Shown: positions 37,128 through 44,494 of the stretch, one piece after another | Layout: every line of letters starts with the position of its first letter | Numbering within the stretch: position 1 is the first letter of the stretch | Origin: Gramella sp. KN1008 | GTDB lineage: Bacteria; Bacteroidota; Bacteroidia; Flavobacteriales; Flavobacteriaceae | Direction of reading: 5' to 3' | Length of the DNA stretch: 44,494 bases | NCBI RefSeq assembly: GCF_004332155.1 | Contig: NZ_SJDV01000007.1 | Location: 1-44,494 of the forward strand | Position numbers and translations under genes: made by a program | Notes under the pieces: generated by a model | What the model was told of the DNA's origin: nothing | The model's input: only the letters and a program-made list of their open reading frames with translations | Database searches by the model: none

Positions 37128-38153
37128 ATGCTTCGCATGCAGCCTGAATATTCTTTTATAGTTCCTGTTTATAATCGTCCCCAAGAGATCAGGGAATTGC
37201 TGGAAAGCATGCAAAAACTTATAGCTTCGATTCCCTTTGAAGTGGTGATCGTGGAAGACGGCTCAGATCTGAGTTCTGAAGAAGTGGTGAAGGAGTTTTC
37301 AGATCAATTGGATATCTCCTATTACTATAAAGAGAATTCCGGTCCCGGTGATTCCCGTAATTACGGAATGAGAAAGGCAAAGTCTTCGTATTTCATTATC
37401 CTGGATTCTGATGTGATCCTTCCGGAAGATTATTTAAGTCACGTACATAAATTCCTTTCCGTAAATCCATGTGACTGCTTTGGCGGTCCTGATGCCGCCC
37501 ATCCTTCTTTCAGCAATGTTCAGAAAGCCATAGATTATAGCATGACCTCTTTCTTTACTACCGGAGGAATAAGAGGTGGAAAAAAGGCTGTGGACGAATT
37601 CCAGCCGCGAAGTTTTAATATGGGCATTAGCAGGAAAGCCTTTGAGAAAAGTGGAGGTTTCGGGCAGATACATCCCGGTGAGGACCCCGATCTTAGTTTA
37701 AGACTTAAGAAAGCTGGTTTTACCACCTGCCTGATTCCAGATGCGAAGGTCTTTCATAAACGACGCATAGACTGGAATAAATTCTACATACAGGTTAAGA
37801 AATTCGGGATGGTGCGCCCAATTTTAAACAAATGGCATCCCGGCTCGGCCAGGATCACCTACTGGTTTCCTTTATTTTTTATACTAGGTTTATTCTTTGC
37901 CCTTGCCGCCCTGCTGGCGGGGGAAATCTTCTTTATTGGAGCTTACCTTATTTATTTTCTAATTGTTGGCATGGATGCTGCGATAAAATATAAAAGTCTT
38001 TATATTGGAATACTCTCTATAAAGGCAGTAATTATTCAGTTTGCAGGTTATGGCTGGGGATTTTTCATGTCTGCCATAAGGATCGGGATTATGAACAGGG
38101 AGCCGCAAAAGGCGTTTCCTCAATTATTCTTTAAAAAGGTATCAGGTGTTTAA
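37128..38153 (+). CDS. Family 2 glycosyltransferase with C-terminal membrane helices
   Basis: The product has 341 residues. The GT-A domain (about 6-235) opens YSFIVPVYNRPQEIRELL and has VIVEDGS, the GPGDSRNYG stretch and the metal-binding DSD in ILDSDVILPE. GEDPDLSLRLKKAGF contains the acceptor-site ED. The C-terminal 100 residues hold about three membrane helices (LFFILGLFFALAALLAG and following), so it acts at the inner face of the membrane on a lipid-linked or surface sugar. The substrate is unknown. Alternative start ATG 37137. It overlaps the YbbR-like gene by eight bases. Confidence 0.92.
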   Translation: MLRMQPEYSFIVPVYNRPQEIRELLESMQKLIASIPFEVVIVEDGSDLSSEEVVKEFSDQLDISYYYKENSGPGDSRNYGMRKAKSSYFIILDSDVILPEDYLSHVHKFLSVNPCDCFGGPDAAHPSFSNVQKAIDYSMTSFFTTGGIRGGKKAVDEFQPRSFNMGISRKAFEKSGGFGQIHPGEDPDLSLRLKKAGFTTCLIPDAKVFHKRRIDWNKFYIQVKKFGMVRPILNKWHPGSARITYWFPLFFILGLFFALAALLAGEIFFIGAYLIYFLIVGMDAAIKYKSLYIGILSIKAVIIQFAGYGWGFFMSAIRIGIMNREPQKAFPQLFFKKVSGV

Positions 38154-39087
38154 AAGACCAAGCTTTAAAAAATCAAGTTTAAAGACCTTCAGTTTTTTTC
38201 TGGGGTTCGCCACCGTGGTATGGGTGCTGGTTCAGTTCTCAAAGACCTATACCCAGCTTATTGAAGTCCCTCTGAAATATATTAATGCACCTCTGGACAA
38301 GAGTATTTCAGATGAAAGGCCAGACCATGTGGATCTCCAGATCCAGGATAATGGTTTCAGTATATATTATTACAGGATCTTTAATCCACAGCTTACCATA
38401 GACCTTTCCAGGGCTCAGGAAACCGAAAACAACCTGGTATATCAGCTTGAGAATCACCTTACCGAAATAGAGGAACAGTTAAAGATAGATCTTGAAAAAT
38501 CCAGGATCATCCAGGATGAGATCGTGATCCCTTTTCAATTCAAAAAGGAAAAAATGGTCAAGGTTCTTCCAAATATAGAAGTGAACTATGCGGTAGGATA
38601 TTCAGCCGATCAGCCTGTTAGACTGAAACCCGATTCCATAAGGGTAAGCGGACCGGAGAAGATCATAGACAGTATTATTACCGTGCCTACAAAATCCATT
38701 CAGCTTAATAAGGTTAACAACGATCTGGAAGGCAGTGTAAAAATAGATACTTCCAACCTTGGAATGTTGAGCTTTTATGAAAACAGCGTAAAGTATTTTC
38801 AGCCGGTAAGCAAATTTACTGAAGGTAGTGCCGAAGTGCCGGTAGATGTGATCAATATTCCCGAAGGCCTTAACCTTGCTTATTTTCCTAAAACCGTGAT
38901 AGTTTACTATCAGGTGAATCTGAAGGAATTTGATAAGGTTAGCGCTTCAGACTTCAGGGTGGTTTGTGATTATAAGAGTATTTCTGAGGGAGACGATTAT
39001 ATGCTGGCGCAAATTGAGGAAAAACCAAAGTTTGTGAATAACCTGCGACTTAACGAAAGGCGAATTCAATTTGTGATCAAGAGATGA
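38146..39087 (+). CDS. YbbR-like domain protein (CdaR-like)
   Basis: The product has 313 residues starting with GTG inside the glycosyltransferase end. One N-terminal membrane helix (about 14-32, FFLGFATVVWVLVQF) is followed by a periplasmic part with YbbR-type repeats: EVPLKYINAP, VLPNIEVNYAVGYS with DSIRVSGPEKIIDSI, and EVPVDVINIPEGLNL. In Firmicutes such proteins (CdaR) control the c-di-AMP synthase CdaA, but no cyclase gene is next to this one, so that link is unproven here. Its end overlaps coaE by four bases (ATGA). Confidence 0.88.
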   Translation: MFKRPSFKKSSLKTFSFFLGFATVVWVLVQFSKTYTQLIEVPLKYINAPLDKSISDERPDHVDLQIQDNGFSIYYYRIFNPQLTIDLSRAQETENNLVYQLENHLTEIEEQLKIDLEKSRIIQDEIVIPFQFKKEKMVKVLPNIEVNYAVGYSADQPVRLKPDSIRVSGPEKIIDSIITVPTKSIQLNKVNNDLEGSVKIDTSNLGMLSFYENSVKYFQPVSKFTEGSAEVPVDVINIPEGLNLAYFPKTVIVYYQVNLKEFDKVSASDFRVVCDYKSISEGDDYMLAQIEEKPKFVNNLRLNERRIQFVIKR

Positions 39088-39677
39088 AAATTGTAGGCCT
39101 TACCGGGGGAATAGGGAGCGGAAAAACCACCGTAGCTGGTTTTTTCAGAGAACTGGGGGTACCCGTCTATATCGCTGATGATGCCGGGAAACGATTGCTG
39201 AATACTTCTTCTGAAATAAAGAAAAAAGTTATAGCCCTGTTTGGCAGCGAAGCCTATACCGGAGATAGTCCCAACCGGAAATTCATAGCTGCACAGGTGT
39301 TTAATGATAAAATGAAGCTGGAGAAGCTCAACAGCATAATCCATCCTGCCGTAGAAATCGATTTTCAGAATTGGCTTACCGAAGAGAAGGGGGAGTATGT
39401 GATCTATGAGGCGGCTATTTTATTTGAGACAGGAAGTTATAAAAAGTGCGATTTCAACATTCTTGTCACCGCTCCGCAAAATTTAAGAATAGAGAGACTT
39501 CAGAAAAGGGATAATAGCTCTACAGAAGAAATTAGGCAAAGAATGAATAACCAGTGGAGTGATGAAAAGAAGCGCAAACTTGCCAATTTCATAATAAAAA
39601 ACGTTGAATTAGGGCAGACCCGGCTTCAGGTTAAACATATCCACGAAGAAATCTTAAAAGCAGGCAAAAATTGCTAG
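39084..39677 (+). CDS. coaE: Dephospho-CoA kinase
   Basis: The product has 197 residues. It phosphorylates the 3'-OH of dephospho-CoA, the last step of CoA synthesis, and so is a pathway partner of coaBC in this window. The P-loop is GLTGGIGSGKTT (5-16). The CoaE signature follows as YIADDAGKRLL, and the substrate lid as YEAAILFETGSYKKCD. The length is standard. Its ATG overlaps the YbbR-like stop. The gap to the kinase gene (64 bases) contains GTTAA repeats and a promoter. Confidence 0.96.
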   Translation: MKIVGLTGGIGSGKTTVAGFFRELGVPVYIADDAGKRLLNTSSEIKKKVIALFGSEAYTGDSPNRKFIAAQVFNDKMKLEKLNSIIHPAVEIDFQNWLTEEKGEYVIYEAAILFETGSYKKCDFNILVTAPQNLRIERLQKRDNSSTEEIRQRMNNQWSDEKKRKLANFIIKNVELGQTRLQVKHIHEEILKAGKNC

Positions 39678-39684
39678 AAGTTCT

Positions 39685-39736
39685 GTTAACATTTGGTTAA
39701 ACACTTTAATGTCTAAATGTTAAAATATTACTTTTG
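39685..39736 (+). promoter_or_regulatory. Promoter and phased GTTAA repeats before the two-component genes
   Basis: TACTTTTG at 39729-39736 matches TAnnTTTG and ends five bases before the kinase ATG. Upstream, GTTAA occurs at 39685, 39696 and 39719, spacings of 11 and 23 bases, so all lie on about the same helix face. TTAACATTT and AAATGTTAA also form an inverted repeat (39686-39694 and 39715-39723). OmpR-family regulators often bind 11-base-phased repeats, which suggests autoregulation. Confidence 0.5.
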
Positions 39737-39741
39737 ACCGC

Positions 39742-41319
39742 ATGAATAAGAAGCTTTTTGTCCTTCTCGTAGCTCTCATGAGTTTATCCCTAATTGGCAT
39801 TATTTTCGTCCAGGGATATTGGATCAAAAGCACGATAGATGACCGGGAAGAGCAGTTTTCTTATGATGCGAAACAGGTTCTCCTAAACGTTTCTGAAGAG
39901 ATACAGAACAGGGAATTCGAGCAATACTATTTTCAGTTTAAGAATCCTGACAGTACGAATAGTAAACTTAGTGACAGAACCTTAACCGAATATTTTTATA
40001 CCAGCAGGAACGAGAATCGGAACGAGACCCTTTTCAACTCTGAAACCATATTAGAAGAAGATTATAAGGTTACCTCGGGATTTTTACAGTTTGCTCAGGA
40101 TAGTATACAGTTCACCAAAATGATTAACAAGCGGGTGACCGATATCGTGAACAACAATCAACTGGACGGTGATAATTTGAGTGCAAGGCAAAGGATTGAA
40201 CATATAGAACGAATATCAAGAATGGAAGAGGTAGAAAAGGATATTCTTCGTTCTGCAATTTCCGAACTTGTGAGCAGATTACCGGTACATAAAAGGGTTT
40301 CAGGAGAAACCCTTGAAGAGTTACTTGCCGAGGAAATAAAGGAAAGAGACATGCAAACCGGTTTTGAGTATGGAGTGTACAGTAATTCAATTGCTACCAA
40401 CCTGCATTCTGAGAATTTTAGTCTCAACCACCCGGCCACGTATGCGGTGCCGTTATTTATGGATAGTGTAGGCAACAGTAGTTACCAATTATTGGTTAAC
40501 TTTACTCAAAAGAAGGAAGCGGTGCTCTCTTCGGTGATTCTGATGGCCAGTCTTTCCATCATTTTCACACTTATCATCGTGATTGCATACTCAAGTGCGC
40601 TTTCACAATTGATTAAGCAAAGACAGATATCGCAGATAAAGACAGATTTTATTAATAATATGACGCACGAGTTCAAGACGCCTATCGCGACAATAAACCT
40701 GGCGCTGGATGCGATCAAGAATCCGAAGATCATGGGAGATCAATCCAAGGTTTCCAGGTATCTGCAGATGATAAAGGATGAGAACAGGAGGATGCATGCC
40801 CAGGTTGAGAATGTGCTGCGTATCTCTAAGCTGGAGAAGAATGAACTCGATCTAAAAAAGGAAAGACACCAGTTGCACGATTTAATTCTAGACGCAATAC
40901 GTCATGTAGAGCTAATCGTAGATGACAGGGGAGGCTATATTCAGACGCATTTTGGAGCCTTGCGCTCTTCAGTGCTGGCTAACCAGGATCACTTTTCAAA
41001 TGTGATAGTGAATATACTGGATAATGCCATTAAATATTCTGAAGAGGCTCCTAAGATAGACATTCATACTGCGAACGTTAAGAATTATATCTACTGTGAG
41101 ATAAGAGACCAGGGAGTAGGAATGAGCAAACAGGTTCAGAAAAAAATATTTGAGAAGTTCTATCGTGAACACACCGGTGATATCCATAATATCAAGGGCC
41201 ATGGTCTTGGCCTGGCCTATGCAAGGCAGATCGTTGAAGATCATCATGGACAGATCACCGTGAACAGCGAAAAAGGAAAAGGAAGTACCTTTATAATTAA
41301 ACTACCACTAATATCTTAA
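39742..41319 (+). CDS. Sensor histidine kinase, RprX-like
   Basis: The product has 525 residues. Two membrane helices (about 5-28 and 262-287) enclose a periplasmic sensor of about 230 residues with no motif I recognise. The HisKA domain has the phospho-acceptor His309 in NNMTHEFKTP. The ATPase has the N box NVIVNILDNAIKYS, G1 DQGVGMS and G2 HGLGLAYARQIV. Topology and partner match RprX of Bacteroides. It phosphorylates the regulator encoded four bases downstream. The stimulus is unknown; the large periplasmic domain points to an envelope signal. Confidence 0.95.
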   Translation: MNKKLFVLLVALMSLSLIGIIFVQGYWIKSTIDDREEQFSYDAKQVLLNVSEEIQNREFEQYYFQFKNPDSTNSKLSDRTLTEYFYTSRNENRNETLFNSETILEEDYKVTSGFLQFAQDSIQFTKMINKRVTDIVNNNQLDGDNLSARQRIEHIERISRMEEVEKDILRSAISELVSRLPVHKRVSGETLEELLAEEIKERDMQTGFEYGVYSNSIATNLHSENFSLNHPATYAVPLFMDSVGNSSYQLLVNFTQKKEAVLSSVILMASLSIIFTLIIVIAYSSALSQLIKQRQISQIKTDFINNMTHEFKTPIATINLALDAIKNPKIMGDQSKVSRYLQMIKDENRRMHAQVENVLRISKLEKNELDLKKERHQLHDLILDAIRHVELIVDDRGGYIQTHFGALRSSVLANQDHFSNVIVNILDNAIKYSEEAPKIDIHTANVKNYIYCEIRDQGVGMSKQVQKKIFEKFYREHTGDIHNIKGHGLGLAYARQIVEDHHGQITVNSEKGKGSTFIIKLPLIS

Positions 41320-41323
41320 ATAC

Positions 41324-42046
41324 ATGGAAACTGAAAACAAGAAAATTCTATTAGTTGAGGACGATCCGAACTTCGGAACGGTTCTTAAAGATTATCTCGC
41401 AATGAACGATTACGAGGTAACACATGCCAAGAACGGGATGGAAGGATTTGAAAAATTCAAAAAGGATGATTTTGATCTTTGTATCCTGGATGTGATGATG
41501 CCTTATAAGGATGGATTCACTCTTGCCAAGGAAATACGTGATAAAAACGAGGAAGTGCCTATCATCTTCCTTACCGCCAAGGCGATGAAAGAGGATGTTC
41601 TAAAGGGTTACAAGGTGGGTGCAGATGACTACCTTAACAAGCCTTTTGATAGTGAGGTGCTGTTGATGAAGATAAAGGCGATCATGCAGCGTAAAGCTAC
41701 GGATAGTGTTGCCGATAGTAAGCAGTTCGAGTTCGAGATCGGTGATTTCCACCTGAACTCAAAACTGAGATTCCTTACCTTCAAGGATGAGGAACCACAA
41801 AAACTGTCTCCAAAGGAGAACGAATTATTAAGATTGCTGGCATTGCATGAGAACGATCTTATGCCAAGGGAACTCGCACTTACCAAGATCTGGAGAGATG
41901 ACAATTATTTTACCTCCAGGAGTATGGACGTGTATATTGCCAAGCTTAGAAAATACCTGAAAAAAGACGAGAACGTGGAGATACTTAATATCCACGGAGA
42001 AGGTTTCAGACTTGTTGTTAAGAACAAGGAAGAGACCGAAGCTTAA
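41324..42046 (+). CDS. OmpR-family response regulator, RprY-like
   Basis: The product has 240 residues. The receiver domain (1-125) has the acidic pair EDD (12-14), the phospho-acceptor Asp56 in CILDVMMP, and the Lys in LNKPFD. The C-terminal winged-helix domain (about 138-236) has SPKENELLRLLALHEND and SRSMDVYIAKLRKYL, characteristic of OmpR/PhoB DNA binding. It is co-transcribed with the kinase. Candidate targets include its own promoter region and, by location only, the giant exported protein gene downstream. Confidence 0.96.
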   Translation: METENKKILLVEDDPNFGTVLKDYLAMNDYEVTHAKNGMEGFEKFKKDDFDLCILDVMMPYKDGFTLAKEIRDKNEEVPIIFLTAKAMKEDVLKGYKVGADDYLNKPFDSEVLLMKIKAIMQRKATDSVADSKQFEFEIGDFHLNSKLRFLTFKDEEPQKLSPKENELLRLLALHENDLMPRELALTKIWRDDNYFTSRSMDVYIAKLRKYLKKDENVEILNIHGEGFRLVVKNKEETEA

Positions 42047-42072
42047 GTTTTAGTTCAGTTTCCGGAGTTACT

Positions 42073-42166
42073 GCATCGCGGCGGACTTTCCCCGCGATGC
42101 GGTACACTTCCTTATCATAATAAGGGAGTAAGCCCGGAGATTTCACTTTCCGGTCGGTTAAAGACC
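42073..42166 (+). other. Cluster of three hairpins between the regulator and the giant gene
   Basis: In order: arms GCATCGCGG/CCGCGATGC (42073-42081, 42092-42100; 9 perfect pairs, GC-rich), CCTTAT/ATAAGG (42110-42115, 42120-42125) and GGTC/GACC (42152-42155, 42163-42166) followed by aaaattat. None has a classic T run, so they may be a processed 3' end or another repeat family. A TATCTTTA element (42217-42224) follows and may start the next gene. Confidence 0.5.
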
Positions 42167-42278
42167 AAAATTATCAGTCTTAGCATAATTTTAAGATCGG
42201 TTTTCCTACAATACTTATCTTTATGGCGTTCACCAAATAAGCCCGGACTTGATAAGTGCAGCCGAGATATGTAATTTT

Positions 42279-44494
42279 ATGGGCTTTCCCCTACGGAAGG
42301 CTTGCACTTTCCTGTTGCTGTTTTTTGGCCTTGTGATATCTTATTCTCAGCAACCATCATATAGTTGGTTAAATGGCCATGACCTGGAGTATATAAATGT
42401 CCAATTTGCAGATCTTTTAAACTTTGAAGCTAAAAGTGACAGATTAATTATAGCAATTGAAACCTCTCCATCAGGAGAGGTGTATTTTCTTACCTATGGA
42501 AATGGAATTAAGCATATTGATTCTAACGGTAATATAGAGGACTTTATAAGTGGGGATCGTCTTACCGCACCAATGGATTTCTCCATTAACAGTCTAGGAG
42601 AATTTTATGTGGCTAATAATGCTCCATTGGAAAGGCAAATATTTGTCTATTCCAGTACAGGAACTTATCTGCCCAGTAAAACACTTGGAACTGGAGAATA
42701 TGGCACAGGCCCGGACAGATTTAAAGGTCCAATGAGTGTAGCTTTTGATGATGAGGATAATCTTTATGTCGCTGATCACTATACCGGAGATAATAGTGCC
42801 GCAACGGATAAAAGTCACGTCAAAATTTACTATAAAGATGGAAATTTTGTAGAATTTGATAATGTAGCTGGTTCTGCAATTAATTTTCCTTACCGTATTG
42901 CCTCTGATACGCAAGGAAAAATTTATCTGGCAGATCTTGGTACTGGGAACGGTAGATTACAAAAAATTGGACTTGATAGTAATAATCAACCATATTCAGA
43001 AGGAATAATTTCTAGCCCAAGCTTAGGTTCTCCCGGTGATATTGTGGTAGATTCTCAAGGTTATATTCACGTTGCAGATTTTGGTAATGATATAAATCTT
43101 ACAGCAATTTTGGGTGCGGCTGATGACCCATCCCAACTGGTTGATGCCTTTGATATTATCAAAAATGGTATTCAACAAAATAAATTTGATATTGATGTAT
43201 TTGATCCAAGTGGGAATTATAGGTTTTCTATTACTGATGAAATCGACTTGGCAATTGATCTGGCATTAGATTCATGCGATTCTTTCTATGTTAATAACTT
43301 TATTCTGTCGGGAACGAAAGGAACAGCTTGGCTTGGTTATATTGATATGAATGCTAATCTCGATTTTGACCTTGAAATCTATAAAAGAACTCCAGCTTTT
43401 GATATTACAGATCCTGAGATTACCTGTCCGGTCGATATTGTTGCCGAAGCTCAACTAGGGAATAACTATGCGATTGTCGATTATAATAATGCAACAGCTA
43501 CGGATGCTTGTGGTGTTATTGTAACCCAAACTGCAGGCCTGGCTTCAGGGAGTCAATTCCCCATGGGTGAGAACACGGTTGAGTTCACCGCTACCGATTC
43601 TTTTGGGAATTCTTCCACTTGTACGTTGAAAATTACGGTAAATCCCGGGGAATCCAATAATCAGGCCCCAATATCCATAGCAGATAATTATTCAACAGAT
43701 TTTGAAACCACCCTGACGGTGAGTACTGCTAATGGGGTATTATCAAATGACACTGATGGGGACGGAGATCCTCTTACCGCCCAGTTGGGAACCGATGTCT
43801 CAAACGGTACCCTCAACTTAAATGTGGATGGATCGTTTACTTATACTCCCGATACCGGGTTTAGCGGCGAGGACACCTTCACTTATATTGCGAATGATGG
43901 AGAATTGGATTCCAACGAAGTAACTGTTACTATAACTGTAAATCCTCGACCAAACCAGGCTCCAATAGCCATAGCAGATTCTTACCCAACAGATTTTGAA
44001 ACCACCCTGACGGTGAGTACTGCTAATGGGGTATTATCAAATGACACTGATGCGGACGGAGATCCTCTTACCGCCCAGTTGGGAACCGATGTTTCAAATG
44101 GTACCCTGAACTTAAATGTGGATGGATCGTTTACGTATACTCCAAATACGGGTTTTAGTGGAGAGGATACTTTTAATTATCTGGCTACCGATGGGGATTT
44201 AAATTCCGATGAGGTTACCGTCACCATAACTGTAAATCCTCAACCAAACGAGGCTCCAACTGCCGTAGCCGATTCGTACCCAACAGATTTTGAAACCACA
44301 CTGACGGTGAGTGCCGCTAATGGAGTATTATCAAATGACACTGATCCGGACGGAGATGCTCTTACCGCCCAGTTGGGAACCGATGTCTCAAATGGTACCC
44401 TGAACTTAAATGTGGATGGGTCGTTTACTTATACTCCAAATACGGGTTTTAGTGGCGAGGATACTTTTACTTATCTGGCTACCGATGGGGATTT
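42279..44494 (+). CDS. Giant secreted adhesin-like protein, 5' part (runs off the window)
   Basis: An uninterrupted frame from ATG 42279 to the window end encodes at least 738 residues. A signal peptide spans about 1-24 (ACTFLLLFFGLVISYSQ). Residues 30-330 hold NHL/beta-propeller-like repeats, with recurring phrases such as PMSVAFDDEDNLYVAD, PYRIASDTQGKIYLAD and PGDIVVDSQGYIHVAD. A HYR domain follows (about 378-455; DPEITCPVDIVAE...TDACG...FTATDSFGN). From 462 on come cadherin-like repeats of exactly 98 residues with calcium-type DTDGDGDP motifs. Proteins of this form usually end in a type IX secretion domain, which would lie beyond the edge. A role in adhesion or gliding is inference. Confidence 0.9.
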   Translation, partial: MGFPLRKACTFLLLFFGLVISYSQQPSYSWLNGHDLEYINVQFADLLNFEAKSDRLIIAIETSPSGEVYFLTYGNGIKHIDSNGNIEDFISGDRLTAPMDFSINSLGEFYVANNAPLERQIFVYSSTGTYLPSKTLGTGEYGTGPDRFKGPMSVAFDDEDNLYVADHYTGDNSAATDKSHVKIYYKDGNFVEFDNVAGSAINFPYRIASDTQGKIYLADLGTGNGRLQKIGLDSNNQPYSEGIISSPSLGSPGDIVVDSQGYIHVADFGNDINLTAILGAADDPSQLVDAFDIIKNGIQQNKFDIDVFDPSGNYRFSITDEIDLAIDLALDSCDSFYVNNFILSGTKGTAWLGYIDMNANLDFDLEIYKRTPAFDITDPEITCPVDIVAEAQLGNNYAIVDYNNATATDACGVIVTQTAGLASGSQFPMGENTVEFTATDSFGNSSTCTLKITVNPGESNNQAPISIADNYSTDFETTLTVSTANGVLSNDTDGDGDPLTAQLGTDVSNGTLNLNVDGSFTYTPDTGFSGEDTFTYIANDGELDSNEVTVTITVNPRPNQAPIAIADSYPTDFETTLTVSTANGVLSNDTDADGDPLTAQLGTDVSNGTLNLNVDGSFTYTPNTGFSGEDTFNYLATDGDLNSDEVTVTITVNPQPNEAPTAVADSYPTDFETTLTVSAANGVLSNDTDPDGDALTAQLGTDVSNGTLNLNVDGSFTYTPNTGFSGEDTFTYLATDGD
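43662..44494 (+). repeat. Tandem 294-base coding repeats (cadherin-like)
   Basis: Units start at 43662, 43956 and 44250, each 294 bases (98 codons); the third is cut by the window end. About 130 bases in the first half of each unit (from gattttgaaaccac to the GTACCCT stretch) are almost identical, with isolated changes such as ggggac/gcggac/ccggac, while the second half varies more. This suggests recent duplication or gene conversion. The array probably continues beyond the window. Confidence 0.95.

Noticed and set aside
42594..43454. Minus-strand genes inside the giant gene
   Set aside because: These frames are antisense shadows of a continuous plus-strand frame with signal peptide and recognisable domains.
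43662..44494. CRISPR-like or mobile repeat array
   Set aside because: The repeats are 294 bases, in frame, without spacers, and encode cadherin-like domains.

Overview
The window is chromosomal DNA of a Bacteroidetes bacterium, very probably a marine member of the Flavobacteriaceae. The reasons are a moderate, AT-leaning base composition, promoters of the Bacteroidetes type (TTG, about 19 bases, TAnnTTTG), an almost complete lack of Shine-Dalgarno sequences, and lineage-typical families: DUF4249, DUF6095, DUF4835/PorD, DUF6913, monomeric isocitrate dehydrogenase, an N-terminally extended GAPDH and an RprX/RprY-like two-component pair. I cannot fix the genus from sequence alone. Nearly all of the window is vertically inherited housekeeping sequence. 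I see no prophage, insertion sequence, CRISPR array or tRNA gene.

Layout. Bases 1-113 are the 3' end of a 5S rRNA gene, so an rRNA operon lies to the left, plus its terminator. An orphan lipoprotein follows. On the minus strand, 754-5424 holds a DUF6095 membrane protein, a DUF4249 lipoprotein, a TonB-dependent receptor and a Bcr/CflA exporter. Next on the minus strand come icd, a 586-base gene-free gap, rplS, trmD, a coiled-coil membrane protein, gap and an HtrA protease (5569-13453). The plus strand then carries dapF, a GNAT acetyltransferase and mltG, followed by a separately promoted lysozyme-like exported protein (13585-16793). The minus strand carries dnaA, a low-molecular-weight phosphatase and an RsmI-like methylase (16790-19420). 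A thioesterase faces the overlapping cluster ribD, HAD phosphatase, EamA permease and YigZ.

From 23172 to the end everything is on the plus strand: GNAT, prmC, LOG, VOC, ligA and a VanX-like dipeptidase; a membrane protein; DUF6913 with dapA; bamD, rpoZ, coaBC, porD and recN; fabI; a glycosyltransferase, a YbbR-like protein and coaE; a histidine kinase and its regulator; and finally the first 738 codons of a giant secreted protein that runs off the right edge. That protein has propeller-like repeats, a HYR domain and near-identical 98-residue cadherin-like repeats.

The genes cover central carbon metabolism (icd, gap), lysine and peptidoglycan precursors (dapA, dapF), cell-wall turnover (mltG, the lysozyme-like protein, the dipeptidase), envelope assembly and secretion (bamD, porD), replication and repair (dnaA, ligA, recN), translation (rplS, trmD, prmC) and cofactors (ribD, coaBC, coaE). 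The least ordinary signals are non-coding. Two terminator-like hairpins have REP-like palindromes nested in their loops (11900-12026 and 37045-37121). An orphan strong terminator lies in a gene-free gap (7945-7980). There are also a structured rplS leader, a 17-base palindrome between the protease and dapF, and helically phased GTTAA repeats before the histidine kinase. I found no convincing novel multi-gene system; the leads are modest.
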